A DNA stretch of 64,000 nt from Segatella oris (lineage in GTDB: Bacteria > Bacteroidota > Bacteroidia > Bacteroidales > Bacteroidaceae), in the NCBI RefSeq assembly GCF_900637655.1, contig NZ_LR134384.1:1860001-1924000 (forward strand), given 5' to 3'. Both the position numbers and the translations under genes were made by a program. How positions within the stretch are numbered: position 1 is the stretch's first letter; the number at the start of each line of letters is the position of its first letter. The notes beneath the pieces were generated by a model. It saw only the letters and a program-made list of their open reading frames with translations, made no database searches and was not told the DNA's origin. Shown one piece after another: positions 27,313 to 35,807 of the stretch.

Positions 27313-28070
27313 GGCTATCCAACCCCTTGGAAATGCAGAAATCGCGAAAAAATGCCCGTCGTCGGCCGACGAAATGCTGAAATCGCTGAAAAATGCTCGT
27401 CGTCGGCCGACGAAACGCAGAAATCGCAGAAAAACGCTCATCGTCGGCCGACGAAATGCAGAAAACGCCGAAAAATGCTCGTCGTCGGCCGACGAAACGC
27501 AGAAAACGCGAAAAATAATCTTTCGTACCCCTACGATGAGCAGAAATCGCGAAAAACAGCCTTTCGTACCCCTACGATGAGCAGAAATCGCGAAAAACAA
27601 CCTTTCGTACCCCTACGACGAGCAGAAAACGCGAAAAAACGCGTTTCGTAGGGGTACAATCAATAAAAAACGGCAAAAACAGCATTTCGTAGGGGTACGA
27701 CGGGCAAAAAACGCTGAAAATCGGCTTTCCGCCATGGCCGACGAGTAGAAAACAGCAAAAAGAGCATTTCCGCCGTGGCTGAAACTGAAAAAACGCTGAA
27801 AATCGACTTTCCGCCGCGGCGGACGAGTAAAAAACGGTGAAAACAGCATTTCCGCCGCGGCTGAAAATGGAAAAACGCTGAAAATCGACTTTCCGCCGCG
27901 GCGGACGAGTAGAAAACTGCAAAAAGAGCATTTCGGCCGTGGCCGAAAAACGAAAAACGGTGAAAATCGGCTTTCGGCCGCGGCCGAAGAGTAGAAAACA
28001 ACAAAAACAACATTTCGGCCGCAGCCGAAACTGAAAAAACAGCGAAAAACGGCTTTCTCACTATCGGGAA
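27313..28070 (-). repeat. 41-bp palindrome array 3 (19 units, no indels)
   Basis: Nineteen core centres from 27324.5 to 28062.5, every interval exactly 41 bp. Core blocks in order: CCAACCCCTTGG (one), GTCGGCCGAC (four), CGTACCCCTACG (three), its reverse complement CGTAGGGGTACG type (two), CGCCATGGCCGA (one), CCGCCGTGGCTG / CCGCCGCGGCGG types (four), CGGCCGTGGCCG, CGGCCGCGGCCG, CGGCCGCAGCCG, and a decayed last unit. Spacers are A-rich on the + strand as in array 2. The right edge GTTTAAACCGAATTCACGTA at about 28084-28103 matches that of array 2. It fills most of the 920-bp gap between araB and abfA; no gene is credible in it. Confidence 0.92.
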
Positions 28071-28131
28071 GCAGCAAGATTGACGTTTAAACCGAATTCA
28101 CGTATATTATTATTAAAACCTATTAGTAGAA

Positions 28132-29685
28132 ATGAAAAGACAATTGATAACTATTACTATGCTAGCATCAGCATTTAATCTGACGATGTCGGCACAAGAT
28201 GCAAAGATTAGCATTCATACTAATCAAGTCAAAAACAAGATTAACAAAGAAATCTACGGACAGTTTGCAGAGCATTTAGGGTCGTGCATCTATGGTGGTT
28301 TATGGGTGGGCCCTGAATCAAAAATTCCAAACATCAACGGCTATAGAAAAGACGTTCTCTATGCTTTAAAAAATTTAAAAGTACCGGTTTTAAGATGGCC
28401 GGGCGGCTGTTTTGCTGATGAATATCACTGGATGGATGGTATCGGCCCGCGTAATCAGCGCCCCAAGATGCAGAATAACAATTGGGGAGGAACCATTGAA
28501 GACAATTCCTTCGGTACGCACGAATTTCTCAATCTGTGCGAACTCTTGGGAGCCGAACCGTATATCAGTGGTAATGTCGGTTCTGGAACAGTGGAAGAAC
28601 TTGCTAAATGGGTTGAGTATATGACCAGCGACGGCGATACACCAATGGCTAATCTACGCAGGAAAAACGGACGCGAGAAATCATGGAACGTGAAATATCT
28701 CGGTGTAGGAAACGAGAGCTGGGGCTGTGGTGGCAATATGCGTCCTGAGTACTACAGCGATCTCTACCGCCGTTATTCCGTCTATTGCCGCAACTATGAC
28801 AAGCACCAACTCTATAAGATTGCTTCAGGAGCAAGCGACTATGATTACAACTGGACAAGAGTGCTGATGGACAATGTGGGCAATCGCATGAATGGATTAT
28901 CTCTACACTACTATACCGTAACAGGTTGGAACGGCAGCAAGGGATCAGCTACGAAGTTCTCGAACGAAGATTACTACTGGACAATAGGTAAATGCCTCGA
29001 AATTGAGGATGTCATAAAAAAGCACAGTGCCATCATGGACCAAAAAGATCCGGGAAAGAGAATCGGTCTTCTTGTTGATGAATGGGGAACATGGTGGGAC
29101 GAAGAACCCGGCACTGTCAGAGGACATCTTTATCAACAGAATACCATGCGCGATGCCTTTGTTGCAGCGCTGTCGCTCAATGTTTTCCACCGCCATGCTG
29201 ATCGCGTGAAAATGGCTAACATAGCCCAAGTAGTCAATGTACTTCAAAGCATGATACTGACAGACACAAAAGATGCTGGCCACATGGTATTGACTCCTAC
29301 ATATCACGTATTTCGCATGTATCAACCGTTCCAGGATGCAAAAGCACTTTCATTGGATGTGACATGTGATTCCATGAAAGTAAGGGACAATCGAACCATT
29401 CCGATGATTTCGACAAGTGCCGCCAAAACAAAAGAAGGCTATCTTGTTGTTTCGTTGGCAAACGTCAGTCTTGACAAGGCACAGGAAGTTGAATTCACAA
29501 CCGATGGAATGACTGCAAAAACCGTTAAGGGAGAAATCCTAACCAGTAAGAATATTGCAGACTATAATGATTTCAACCACCCGGACACCGTAAAGCCTGT
29601 AGCTTTCAAGGATATAAAAATAAAGAAAAATACGATAAAAGCTAAAATTCCCGCAAAGTCTATCGTCGTTTTAAATATTAAATAG
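28132..29685 (+). CDS. Alpha-L-arabinofuranosidase, GH51
   Basis: 517 residues with signal peptide (MKRQLITITMLASAFNLTMS, cleavage near SAQ), so it acts outside the cytoplasm. It releases L-arabinose from arabinan or arabinoxylan side chains. GH51 motifs: QFAEHLGSCIYGGLWVG at the N-terminus, RWPGGCFADEYHWMDGIGPR, acid/base Glu in KYLGVGNESWGCGG and nucleophile Glu in LLVDEWGTWWDEEPG, then a beta-sandwich domain from about residue 400. It is last in the arabinose cluster, and a separate promoter for transketolase starts one base after its stop. Confidence 0.95.
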   Translation: MKRQLITITMLASAFNLTMSAQDAKISIHTNQVKNKINKEIYGQFAEHLGSCIYGGLWVGPESKIPNINGYRKDVLYALKNLKVPVLRWPGGCFADEYHWMDGIGPRNQRPKMQNNNWGGTIEDNSFGTHEFLNLCELLGAEPYISGNVGSGTVEELAKWVEYMTSDGDTPMANLRRKNGREKSWNVKYLGVGNESWGCGGNMRPEYYSDLYRRYSVYCRNYDKHQLYKIASGASDYDYNWTRVLMDNVGNRMNGLSLHYYTVTGWNGSKGSATKFSNEDYYWTIGKCLEIEDVIKKHSAIMDQKDPGKRIGLLVDEWGTWWDEEPGTVRGHLYQQNTMRDAFVAALSLNVFHRHADRVKMANIAQVVNVLQSMILTDTKDAGHMVLTPTYHVFRMYQPFQDAKALSLDVTCDSMKVRDNRTIPMISTSAAKTKEGYLVVSLANVSLDKAQEVEFTTDGMTAKTVKGEILTSKNIADYNDFNHPDTVKPVAFKDIKIKKNTIKAKIPAKSIVVLNIK

Positions 29686-29693
29686 TATATTTG
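29686..29693 (+). promoter_or_regulatory. -7 box for transketolase
   Basis: TATATTTG directly after the abfA stop codon and 20 nt before the tkt ATG. This suggests that transketolase can be made independently of arabinose induction. Confidence 0.5.
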
Positions 29694-29713
29694 TAACAAA
29701 TAAAAACACGATC

Positions 29714-31738
29714 ATGAACGATATTAAAGTTATGAACCATGCTGCAGACAATATCCGTATTCTTGCTGCAGCAATGGTAGAGAAGGCAAACTCCGGGCAT
29801 CCTGGTGGTGCAATGGGCGGAGCTGATTTTATCAACGTGCTCTTTGCCGAATATTTAGTCTACGACCCATCAGATCCGACATGGACCGGTCGGGACCGCT
29901 TCTTCCTTGATCCGGGACATATGAGTCCTATGCTGTATGCAGGGTTAGCGCTTCGCGGTTATTTTACTCTTGATGATCTCCAGCAATTTCGGCAGTGGGG
30001 TTCTGTTACGCCTGGACACCCGGAACTCGATATTACACGTGGCATAGAGAACTCATCCGGGCCGCTTGGCCAGGGACATGCCATGGCTGCTGGTGCTGCG
30101 ATAGCAGAGAAATTCCTTGAAGCGCGTCTTGGAAAGACCATGATGCAACATAAAATCTATGCATACATCAGTGACGGAGGAATACAGGAAGAAATCTCAC
30201 AGGGTGTGGGACGTATTGCCGGTAACTTAGGCTTAAACAATCTCATCATGTTCTATGACTCCAACGACATCCAGCTTTCTACAGAATGTGGCGTTGTAAT
30301 GTCCGAAGATACAGAGATGAAATACAAGGCTTGGGGCTGGAATGTTCTTAAGATTAATGGCAACGATGTAGCTGAAATTCGCAAAGCCTTAGATATTGCA
30401 CAAAATGAAAAAGAGCGCCCTACCCTTATCATTGGTAAGACAATCATGGGCAAAGGTGCATTGAAAGAAGATGGCAGCAACTATGAACACAATATCAAGA
30501 CACACGGTGCACCGCTCGGCGGAGAAGCTTATATCAATACTATTAAAAACTTAGGTGGTGATCCTGACCATGCATTTGCTTTCTTCGATGATGTTAAAGA
30601 GTTGTATGCAAAACGTACAGAAGAACTGAAAAAGATTGTTGCAGAACGTAAGAGTGCTGAACAAGAATGGCGCAAAGCTAATCCCGAGAAGGCAGCCCGA
30701 ATGAACGAATGGTTCAGTGGCAATGCTCCCAAGGTAGATTGGAGCAAAGTAAGTCAAAAGGAAGGTTCTGCCACACGTGTCGCCAGTGCAGCTTGTCTAA
30801 GTGTCTTAGCCGAGCAGGTGCCTAATATGATTTGTGCTTCTGCCGACCTAAGCAATTCCGATAAGACTGACGGATTCCTTAAAAAGACCAAGAGCTTTGT
30901 TCGCGGCGACTTCAGCGGAGCTTTCTTCCAAGCCGGAGTTGCAGAGCTTACCATGGCCGACATGTGTATCGGTATGATGCTGCATGGTGGTGTTGTCACA
31001 GCAATGGGTACATTCTTCGTATTCTCTGACTACATGAAACCAGCAGTACGCATGGCAGCATTGATGCAGGTTCCTGTAAAGTTCATTTGGACACACGATG
31101 CATTCCGCGTAGGTGAAGATGGACCAACACACGAACCTGTTGAACAGGAAGCACAAATCCGACTAATGGAAAAACTGAAGAACCATTCAGGTAAGGATAG
31201 CGTACGCGTGTTCCGTCCTGCAGATGCTGATGAGACTACGGTTTGCTGGAAGTTGGCTATGGAAAACACGGCTACTCCTACAGCGCTGATACTCTCACGC
31301 CAAGGCATTGCCAAACTGCCTGCAGGAAACGATTACGAACAAGCTGCAAAGGGTGCTTATATTGTCGAGGGATCGGATGAAAACCCAGATGTAATTCTCG
31401 TGGCAAGTGGTTCCGAAGTTTCTACTTTGGTTTCCGGATGCGAAGCACTGCGCAAGGAAGGCATTAAAGTCCGCATTGTCAGTGCCCCCTCTGAAGGTTT
31501 GTTCCGCACACAGAGCAAGGAATACCAAGAAGCAATATTGCCTTATGGCATCAAGAAATTCGGTATGACGGCCGGCCTGCCGGTTACTCTTGAGGGACTT
31601 GTCGGTATTGGCCCCAACAGTAAAATCTTCGGTTTATCAAGCTTTGGCTTCTCTGCTCCTTACAAGGTGTTGGATGAGAAACTGGGATACACAGGTGAAA
31701 ACGTCTACAAGCAGGTGAAAGCCTTCCTTGCAGAATAA
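29714..31738 (+). CDS. tkt: Transketolase
   Basis: 674-residue thiamine-diphosphate enzyme moving two-carbon units between sugar phosphates in the pentose phosphate pathway. The ThDP-binding segment contains SDGGIQEEISQGVGRIAGNL with the Asn at MFYDSNDIQLS. NSGHPGGAMGGADF is the donor-site loop. The pyrimidine-binding domain shows GVAELTMADMCIGMMLHGG and TFFVFSDYMKPAVRMAALM, then THDAFRVGEDGPTHEPVEQ. It handles the xylulose-5-phosphate made by AraD, so its place beside the arabinose genes makes metabolic sense. Confidence 0.96.
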   Translation: MNDIKVMNHAADNIRILAAAMVEKANSGHPGGAMGGADFINVLFAEYLVYDPSDPTWTGRDRFFLDPGHMSPMLYAGLALRGYFTLDDLQQFRQWGSVTPGHPELDITRGIENSSGPLGQGHAMAAGAAIAEKFLEARLGKTMMQHKIYAYISDGGIQEEISQGVGRIAGNLGLNNLIMFYDSNDIQLSTECGVVMSEDTEMKYKAWGWNVLKINGNDVAEIRKALDIAQNEKERPTLIIGKTIMGKGALKEDGSNYEHNIKTHGAPLGGEAYINTIKNLGGDPDHAFAFFDDVKELYAKRTEELKKIVAERKSAEQEWRKANPEKAARMNEWFSGNAPKVDWSKVSQKEGSATRVASAACLSVLAEQVPNMICASADLSNSDKTDGFLKKTKSFVRGDFSGAFFQAGVAELTMADMCIGMMLHGGVVTAMGTFFVFSDYMKPAVRMAALMQVPVKFIWTHDAFRVGEDGPTHEPVEQEAQIRLMEKLKNHSGKDSVRVFRPADADETTVCWKLAMENTATPTALILSRQGIAKLPAGNDYEQAAKGAYIVEGSDENPDVILVASGSEVSTLVSGCEALRKEGIKVRIVSAPSEGLFRTQSKEYQEAILPYGIKKFGMTAGLPVTLEGLVGIGPNSKIFGLSSFGFSAPYKVLDEKLGYTGENVYKQVKAFLAE

Positions 31739-31815
31739 TTGAAATAAACGATTATCGGGGAAAGGGTCAACAGACTTTTTCCCTTATCCTTTTAACCTTT
31801 AACACAGATTTGCCT

Positions 31816-32259
31816 ATGGAAGTTAAAACAGTAGGTCTTGCCTGCGATCATGCAGGCTTTCCTTTGAAACAGTTTGTACTCGAGTATCTTGAAAAGAAAG
31901 GGTATCAAGTAAAAGACTTTGGCACATACAGTAGTGAGAGCGTTGATTATCCCGACTTTGCCCATCCATTAGCAGAGGCAGTAGAGAATGGCGACGTTTA
32001 TCCCGGTATCGGCATATGTGGCAGCGGCGAAGGCATGGCCATTACGCTCAACAAACACCAGGGAGTGCGTGCAGGCCTTGCATGGAATAAAGACATTGCT
32101 CAATTGATCAGACAGCATAACGATGCCAATGTCATTGTTTTGCCCGGACGCTTCATTGACAACAAAACCGCAGAAAAAATTCTTGATGCATTCTTCACAG
32201 CCACGTTTGAAGGTGGTCGCCACGAGCGCCGAGTGAAGAAAATACCACTAAAAGAGTAA
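31816..32259 (+). CDS. rpiB: Ribose-5-phosphate isomerase B
   Basis: 147 residues from the ATG at 31816; the upstream in-frame TTG is not needed. It interconverts ribose-5-phosphate and ribulose-5-phosphate. Motifs GLACDHAGFPLKQFVLEYL, SVDYPDFAHPLAEAV, GICGSGEGMAITLNKH and ANVIVLPGRFIDN match the RpiB/LacAB family, with no cysteine-for-residue change apparent in the CGSGEG loop. It follows tkt by 77 nt in the same direction, giving a non-oxidative pentose phosphate pair, and ends in a shared bidirectional terminator. Confidence 0.94.
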   Translation: MEVKTVGLACDHAGFPLKQFVLEYLEKKGYQVKDFGTYSSESVDYPDFAHPLAEAVENGDVYPGIGICGSGEGMAITLNKHQGVRAGLAWNKDIAQLIRQHNDANVIVLPGRFIDNKTAEKILDAFFTATFEGGRHERRVKKIPLKE

Positions 32260-32268
32260 GAAGCAAAT

Positions 32269-32302
32269 AAAAAAGGAAAGTCTAAATAGGCTTTCCTTTT
32301 TT
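32269..32302. terminator. Bidirectional terminator between rpiB and pyk
   Basis: AAAAAAGGAAAG / CTTTCCTTTTTT with a 10-nt loop: A-run before and T-run after, so it can stop transcription from both convergent genes. Confidence 0.85.
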
Positions 32303-32324
32303 ATCATTCTATAGCATCAAATGA

Positions 32325-33812
32325 TTATGCTTCTTTCTTATTCTTCCGTTCTTTAGCAATCTCCCGCCCCGAAGTTTCGGGGAGATGGAACTGGTAATTT
32401 TCATTAAACACCTCTCCGACTTTATTAATCTCAAGGAATGAGGTTCCCCCACCCTCACCGAAACTGCCGCTCAGATAGGCAACCTTATCCTCATCTTTGA
32501 TATATCCTTTCTGCCGAAGCATGCGCAAAGCAGCAAAGAACATGTATTGAGAACTGACCTCTTCGTGCTGATATATCGGGATAACTCCATAGCTGAGGTT
32601 CAGCCAGCGCTGCGTCTTTTCATTATAACATATAGCCAATACAGGTACAGGCCCACGGAAAGCCGCCAGATTGCGTGCCGTCTGACCAGTCTCACTGTCG
32701 GTGATAATTCCCGCAACCCCAAGCTTTCGGGTAGCATCAATCGCTGCATGAGCTAAGAATGCACGCTGATCCAAATCACCATTTGACCATGGAGCCTCTA
32801 TTTCTTCCCGTCGGGAATTGTCCTTCTCTGCCTGTTCTGCAATACGTGCCATGGTCTGAACAGCCTCAAGCGGATATTTGCCACTGGCCGTCTCGCCGCT
32901 CAACATCAAGGCATCTGTACGATAATAGATTGCATTAGCTATATCCGTTACCTCTGCACGCGTTGGCCGAGGATTGTTAATCATCGTATGAAGCATTTGT
33001 GTTGCCACAATAACAGGCTTACACTTGGCCACGCATTTGCGGATAATATTTCGCTGAATGCCAGGAATACGCTCAATAGGGACTTCAATACCAAGGTCAC
33101 CACGCGCAATCATCACACCATATGAGGCATCTATAATCTCATCGATATTGTCTACACCCTCTTGATTTTCAATCTTTGAGATAATCTTTATGTCACTGTG
33201 ATGCTCATCTAAGATATCCTGGACTTCCTTCACGTCAGCAGCATTTCTGACAAAAGAATGGGCAATGAAATCAATGTCAAGTTCTATGGCTAACAAGATA
33301 TTACGTCTATCTTTTTCTGTAAGTGCAGGCAAATCAATATGTTCTCCCGGGATATTCACACTCTTGTGAGCACCCAGAACGCCATCATTCTGTACCTGTG
33401 CTACCAGCATCGGGCCACTATTCTCTATGACGCGCATATCAAGTTCGCCGTCATCAAACAGCAAATCATCACCCACTTTCACATCCTTTGTGATATCGCG
33501 ATAAGAAACATTGATGATATCATGCGAGCTGTCCATCTCCGGACGACCGAATACTTTCACCATATCACCGGCCTTATATTGCAAGGGAATTTCCACTCCC
33601 GTGGTACGAACTTCCGGCCCTTTCGTATCAATCATGATACCGATATGTGGCGAAACAGCGCGCACATTCTTTACAATCGTCCGTATACCCTCTGGCGTTG
33701 CATGAGCGGTATTCATTCGAACCACATTCATTCCTGCGAAGAAAAGCTTGCGAATAAAATCCTGATCACATCTCCGATCACTTATCGAGGCAACTATTTT
33801 TGTTTGTTTCAT
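32325..33812 (-). CDS. pyk: Pyruvate kinase
   Basis: 495 residues; transfers phosphate from phosphoenolpyruvate to ADP at the end of glycolysis. Signature segments: DTKGPEVRTT, the catalytic Lys region IKIISKIENQEGVDNIDEI, VMIARGDLGIEVPIERIPG and PTRAEVTDIANAIYYRTDAL with MLSGETASGKYPLEA. The usual RxNxSHG substrate motif near the N-terminus reads VRMNTAHATPEGI, a variant. The C-terminal domain follows from about residue 345. A clean promoter precedes it, so it is a single-gene unit. Confidence 0.95.
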   Translation of the reverse strand: MKQTKIVASISDRRCDQDFIRKLFFAGMNVVRMNTAHATPEGIRTIVKNVRAVSPHIGIMIDTKGPEVRTTGVEIPLQYKAGDMVKVFGRPEMDSSHDIINVSYRDITKDVKVGDDLLFDDGELDMRVIENSGPMLVAQVQNDGVLGAHKSVNIPGEHIDLPALTEKDRRNILLAIELDIDFIAHSFVRNAADVKEVQDILDEHHSDIKIISKIENQEGVDNIDEIIDASYGVMIARGDLGIEVPIERIPGIQRNIIRKCVAKCKPVIVATQMLHTMINNPRPTRAEVTDIANAIYYRTDALMLSGETASGKYPLEAVQTMARIAEQAEKDNSRREEIEAPWSNGDLDQRAFLAHAAIDATRKLGVAGIITDSETGQTARNLAAFRGPVPVLAICYNEKTQRWLNLSYGVIPIYQHEEVSSQYMFFAALRMLRQKGYIKDEDKVAYLSGSFGEGGGTSFLEINKVGEVFNENYQFHLPETSGREIAKERKNKKEA

Positions 33813-33834
33813 ATAGCTATCTTGAATTTTCCTG

Positions 33835-33865
33835 CAAAGTTAAGGCAAATCTTACATAATTCAAA
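33835..33865 (-). promoter_or_regulatory. Promoter of pyk
   Basis: Minus strand TTTG (33865-33862), 19-nt gap, TAACTTTG (33842-33835), 22 nt before the ATG. The remaining gap to 34062 shows nothing else recognisable. Confidence 0.7.
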
Positions 33866-34062
33866 GTATTTGCTCTTGTTTTATCTCTTTTTGCATATTT
33901 CACTGAAAGAGAACCGTGCTTCAGCCTTTCACAGACACCCATTACCCCATAACACAACATGGGATAATCACCAAGATGACCTCTGATGGCGCAGATGCAC
34001 AAAGTACACACACCACGCCACAGAGCCTATCATCTGCAGTAAAACAGCATGAAGCATAAAGA

Positions 34063-34728
34063 TTAGCTATTCCTCATTTCCTGAAGCAGCTGTTTCTGGC
34101 GCTCGCTTAGTCCTGTAGGCAGCTTCACATTATAAACGATTATCAAATCGCCATATGTTCCATTGCCTCGGCTGTAGCCTCGTCCACGCACACGCACTTT
34201 CGTTCCATTCTGAGTTTCGGGCTTTACTTTCAGTTTTATCTTCTGCCCATTACTAAGCTGTATAAGCACTTCTCCACCTAACAAAGCTGTGTACATATCA
34301 ATGCTGACCTTTGCTTCCATCTGTCCACTGCTCTGTTGTTGCTGGGCACCAAAGCCAGACGAGCGAAAACGACCACCTCCAAACAAATCTTGGAAGAAAC
34401 TGGAGAAACCTCCACCTCCACTTCCATAGCCACTGAAGTCGAAGCCTTCGAAAGGATTACCGCCGCTAAAACCTTCGGTATCATTACCTTGAAAGGCATC
34501 AGCCTGCCTCCACTGTTCGCCATATTTGTCATACTTGGCCCGCTTTTCCGGGTCACTAATCACGTCATAGGCCTCATTCAAAGCCTGAAACTTCGCCTTT
34601 GCTTTCGGATCATTTGGGTGTAAATCGGGATGAAACAGCTTTGCACGCTTCCGATAGGCCGCCCTAACATCCTTCTGTGGAATGTTCCGGTCGACACCAA
34701 GAATTTTATAATAGTCAATAAATGCCAT
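34063..34728 (-). CDS. Short J-domain co-chaperone (CbpA-like, no zinc finger)
   Basis: 221 residues. J domain at 1-70 with HPD at 33-35, then a Gly/Phe-rich linker (about 75-135, GGNPFEGFDFSGYGSGGGGF) and one C-terminal beta domain (MEAKVSIDMYTALLGGEVLI to the end). It lacks the four CxxCxGxG zinc motifs of DnaJ and is about 80 residues shorter than E. coli CbpA, with apparently only one of the two substrate-binding beta domains. It would stimulate DnaK ATPase; the client range is unknown. An unusually strong Shine-Dalgarno-like GGAGG lies about 10 nt before the ATG. It is distinct from the full DnaJ at 50625. Confidence 0.88.
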   Translation of the reverse strand: MAFIDYYKILGVDRNIPQKDVRAAYRKRAKLFHPDLHPNDPKAKAKFQALNEAYDVISDPEKRAKYDKYGEQWRQADAFQGNDTEGFSGGNPFEGFDFSGYGSGGGGFSSFFQDLFGGGRFRSSGFGAQQQQSSGQMEAKVSIDMYTALLGGEVLIQLSNGQKIKLKVKPETQNGTKVRVRGRGYSRGNGTYGDLIIVYNVKLPTGLSERQKQLLQEMRNS

Positions 34729-34732
34729 AATT

Positions 34733-34742
34733 ATTTTCCTCC
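34733..34742 (-). promoter_or_regulatory. Strong Shine-Dalgarno sequence of the J-protein gene
   Basis: Minus strand reads ATGGAGGAAAATAATTATG up to the start codon. Most genes in this window lack such a GGAGG, as is usual for Bacteroidota. Confidence 0.5.
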
Positions 34743-35204
34743 ATATTAATTGTTTATCTTTTGTCCTTTGATATTAGTACAGCAAAAATCATGCCCAACC
34801 CAAGCCTCTTGATGATATCTTTCATCCACCAATTGAAATACAAACAGACGACTATCTGGTATATAAATAACCTTATAAACAAGTTAAATAATTATACACC
34901 AGATTAATAATATACTACTATTCAAGTTTATCTACAAAATATTCTCATTCACACTAATCCTCAAAGACACTTACAAGCGAAAGCTAAGAAAACCAAATCC
35001 GATGTAAACTTTCCGATTGGCATATTATGTTTCCATTGAACGTTCATCATCACATGAAGCTACTTTTCCCATAAATCTTCTCAACCTATGTGATGAGAAT
35101 AAAGATAAGTCTACCACTTTTGATATCACCTTGAACACCTATCATTAGAAAACAGGCAGTATTTAGTCCGCATTGAATTAATTATATTACTGCTGACAAA
35201 TTAT

Positions 35205-35580
35205 ATGTTAAAACACATCAAGGATGTTTACAATTTACATCATAGGATTTACTTATTTGAGAGAAAGACTCTCTTTACTCCAAATAAGCTCTGTTTTTCA
35301 AGAAGTTATAATGCATTAACAGTCAAAGTGTTACGAACTCCGATACAATTCGCAGCATAATTTCACGCTGAAAAACCTTACGATATGCGTCAAATCAGGC
35401 TGCAATCTGTATGAGATTACAGCTTCTTCTGACTCAAATAGCAATGTAATCTGCATCAAATTACAATCTGTGATGAATGAGATTGCACACCCAATTGACA
35501 GAAAATATAAAATAATGCCTGTTTTCTTGATTTCCATTTTCTATTTGGTGACACTCAAAAGTGTTAAAATCGTGATATAA
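35205..35580 (-). repeat. Dispersed ~400-bp intergenic element, copy D (reverse)
   Basis: Reverse orientation relative to copies A and C. From right to left: AAGTGTTAAAA near 35560, an AT-rich segment, the 22-bp array at 35385-35492, TTTCACGCTGAAAAA at 35361-35375, and a block around 35200-35235 whose complement contains ATTGTAAACATCCTTGATG and TTTTAACATATAATTTG. It occupies the 1.08-kb gap between the J-protein gene and valS; the other part of that gap (34743-35200) shows no gene. Confidence 0.7.
35385..35492 (-). repeat. 22-bp tandem repeat array D
   Basis: About five degenerate units, including CTGCAATCTGTATGAGATTA and ATGTAATCTGCATCAAATTA, inside element copy D. Confidence 0.75.
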
Positions 35581-35761
35581 AATTGACAATAAACAGAGAC
35601 AAAAGAAAGTATAGAACTGTTGTTCAGCATAAGTAACAGAGGACTCCTTTGCTGTAAATATTGTGCATCTATGCTTGTAAACATATGGAAAATCAAGCCT
35701 CGTTTATCCAAACAGAGTTACTTTCCACCTCATAATATGACGAATATTCGAATATTATTTG

Positions 35762-35769
35762 TAATTTTG
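35762..35769 (+). promoter_or_regulatory. -7 box for valS
   Basis: TAATTTTG, 38 nt before the valS ATG; -33 box unclear. Confidence 0.45.
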
Positions 35770-35807
35770 CGGCGTAAAATTAAAAAGGAAATAAAAAGGT
35801 TGAAATC

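Noticed and set aside
27313..28070. CRISPR array
   Set aside because: The changing part is a palindromic core of about 12 bp and the near-constant part is the spacer; there are no unique 30-40 bp spacers between constant repeats and no cas genes in the window.
27304..28077. Frames on both strands in array 3
   Set aside because: Open in up to three frames at once on the minus strand; a by-product of the palindromic repeats.
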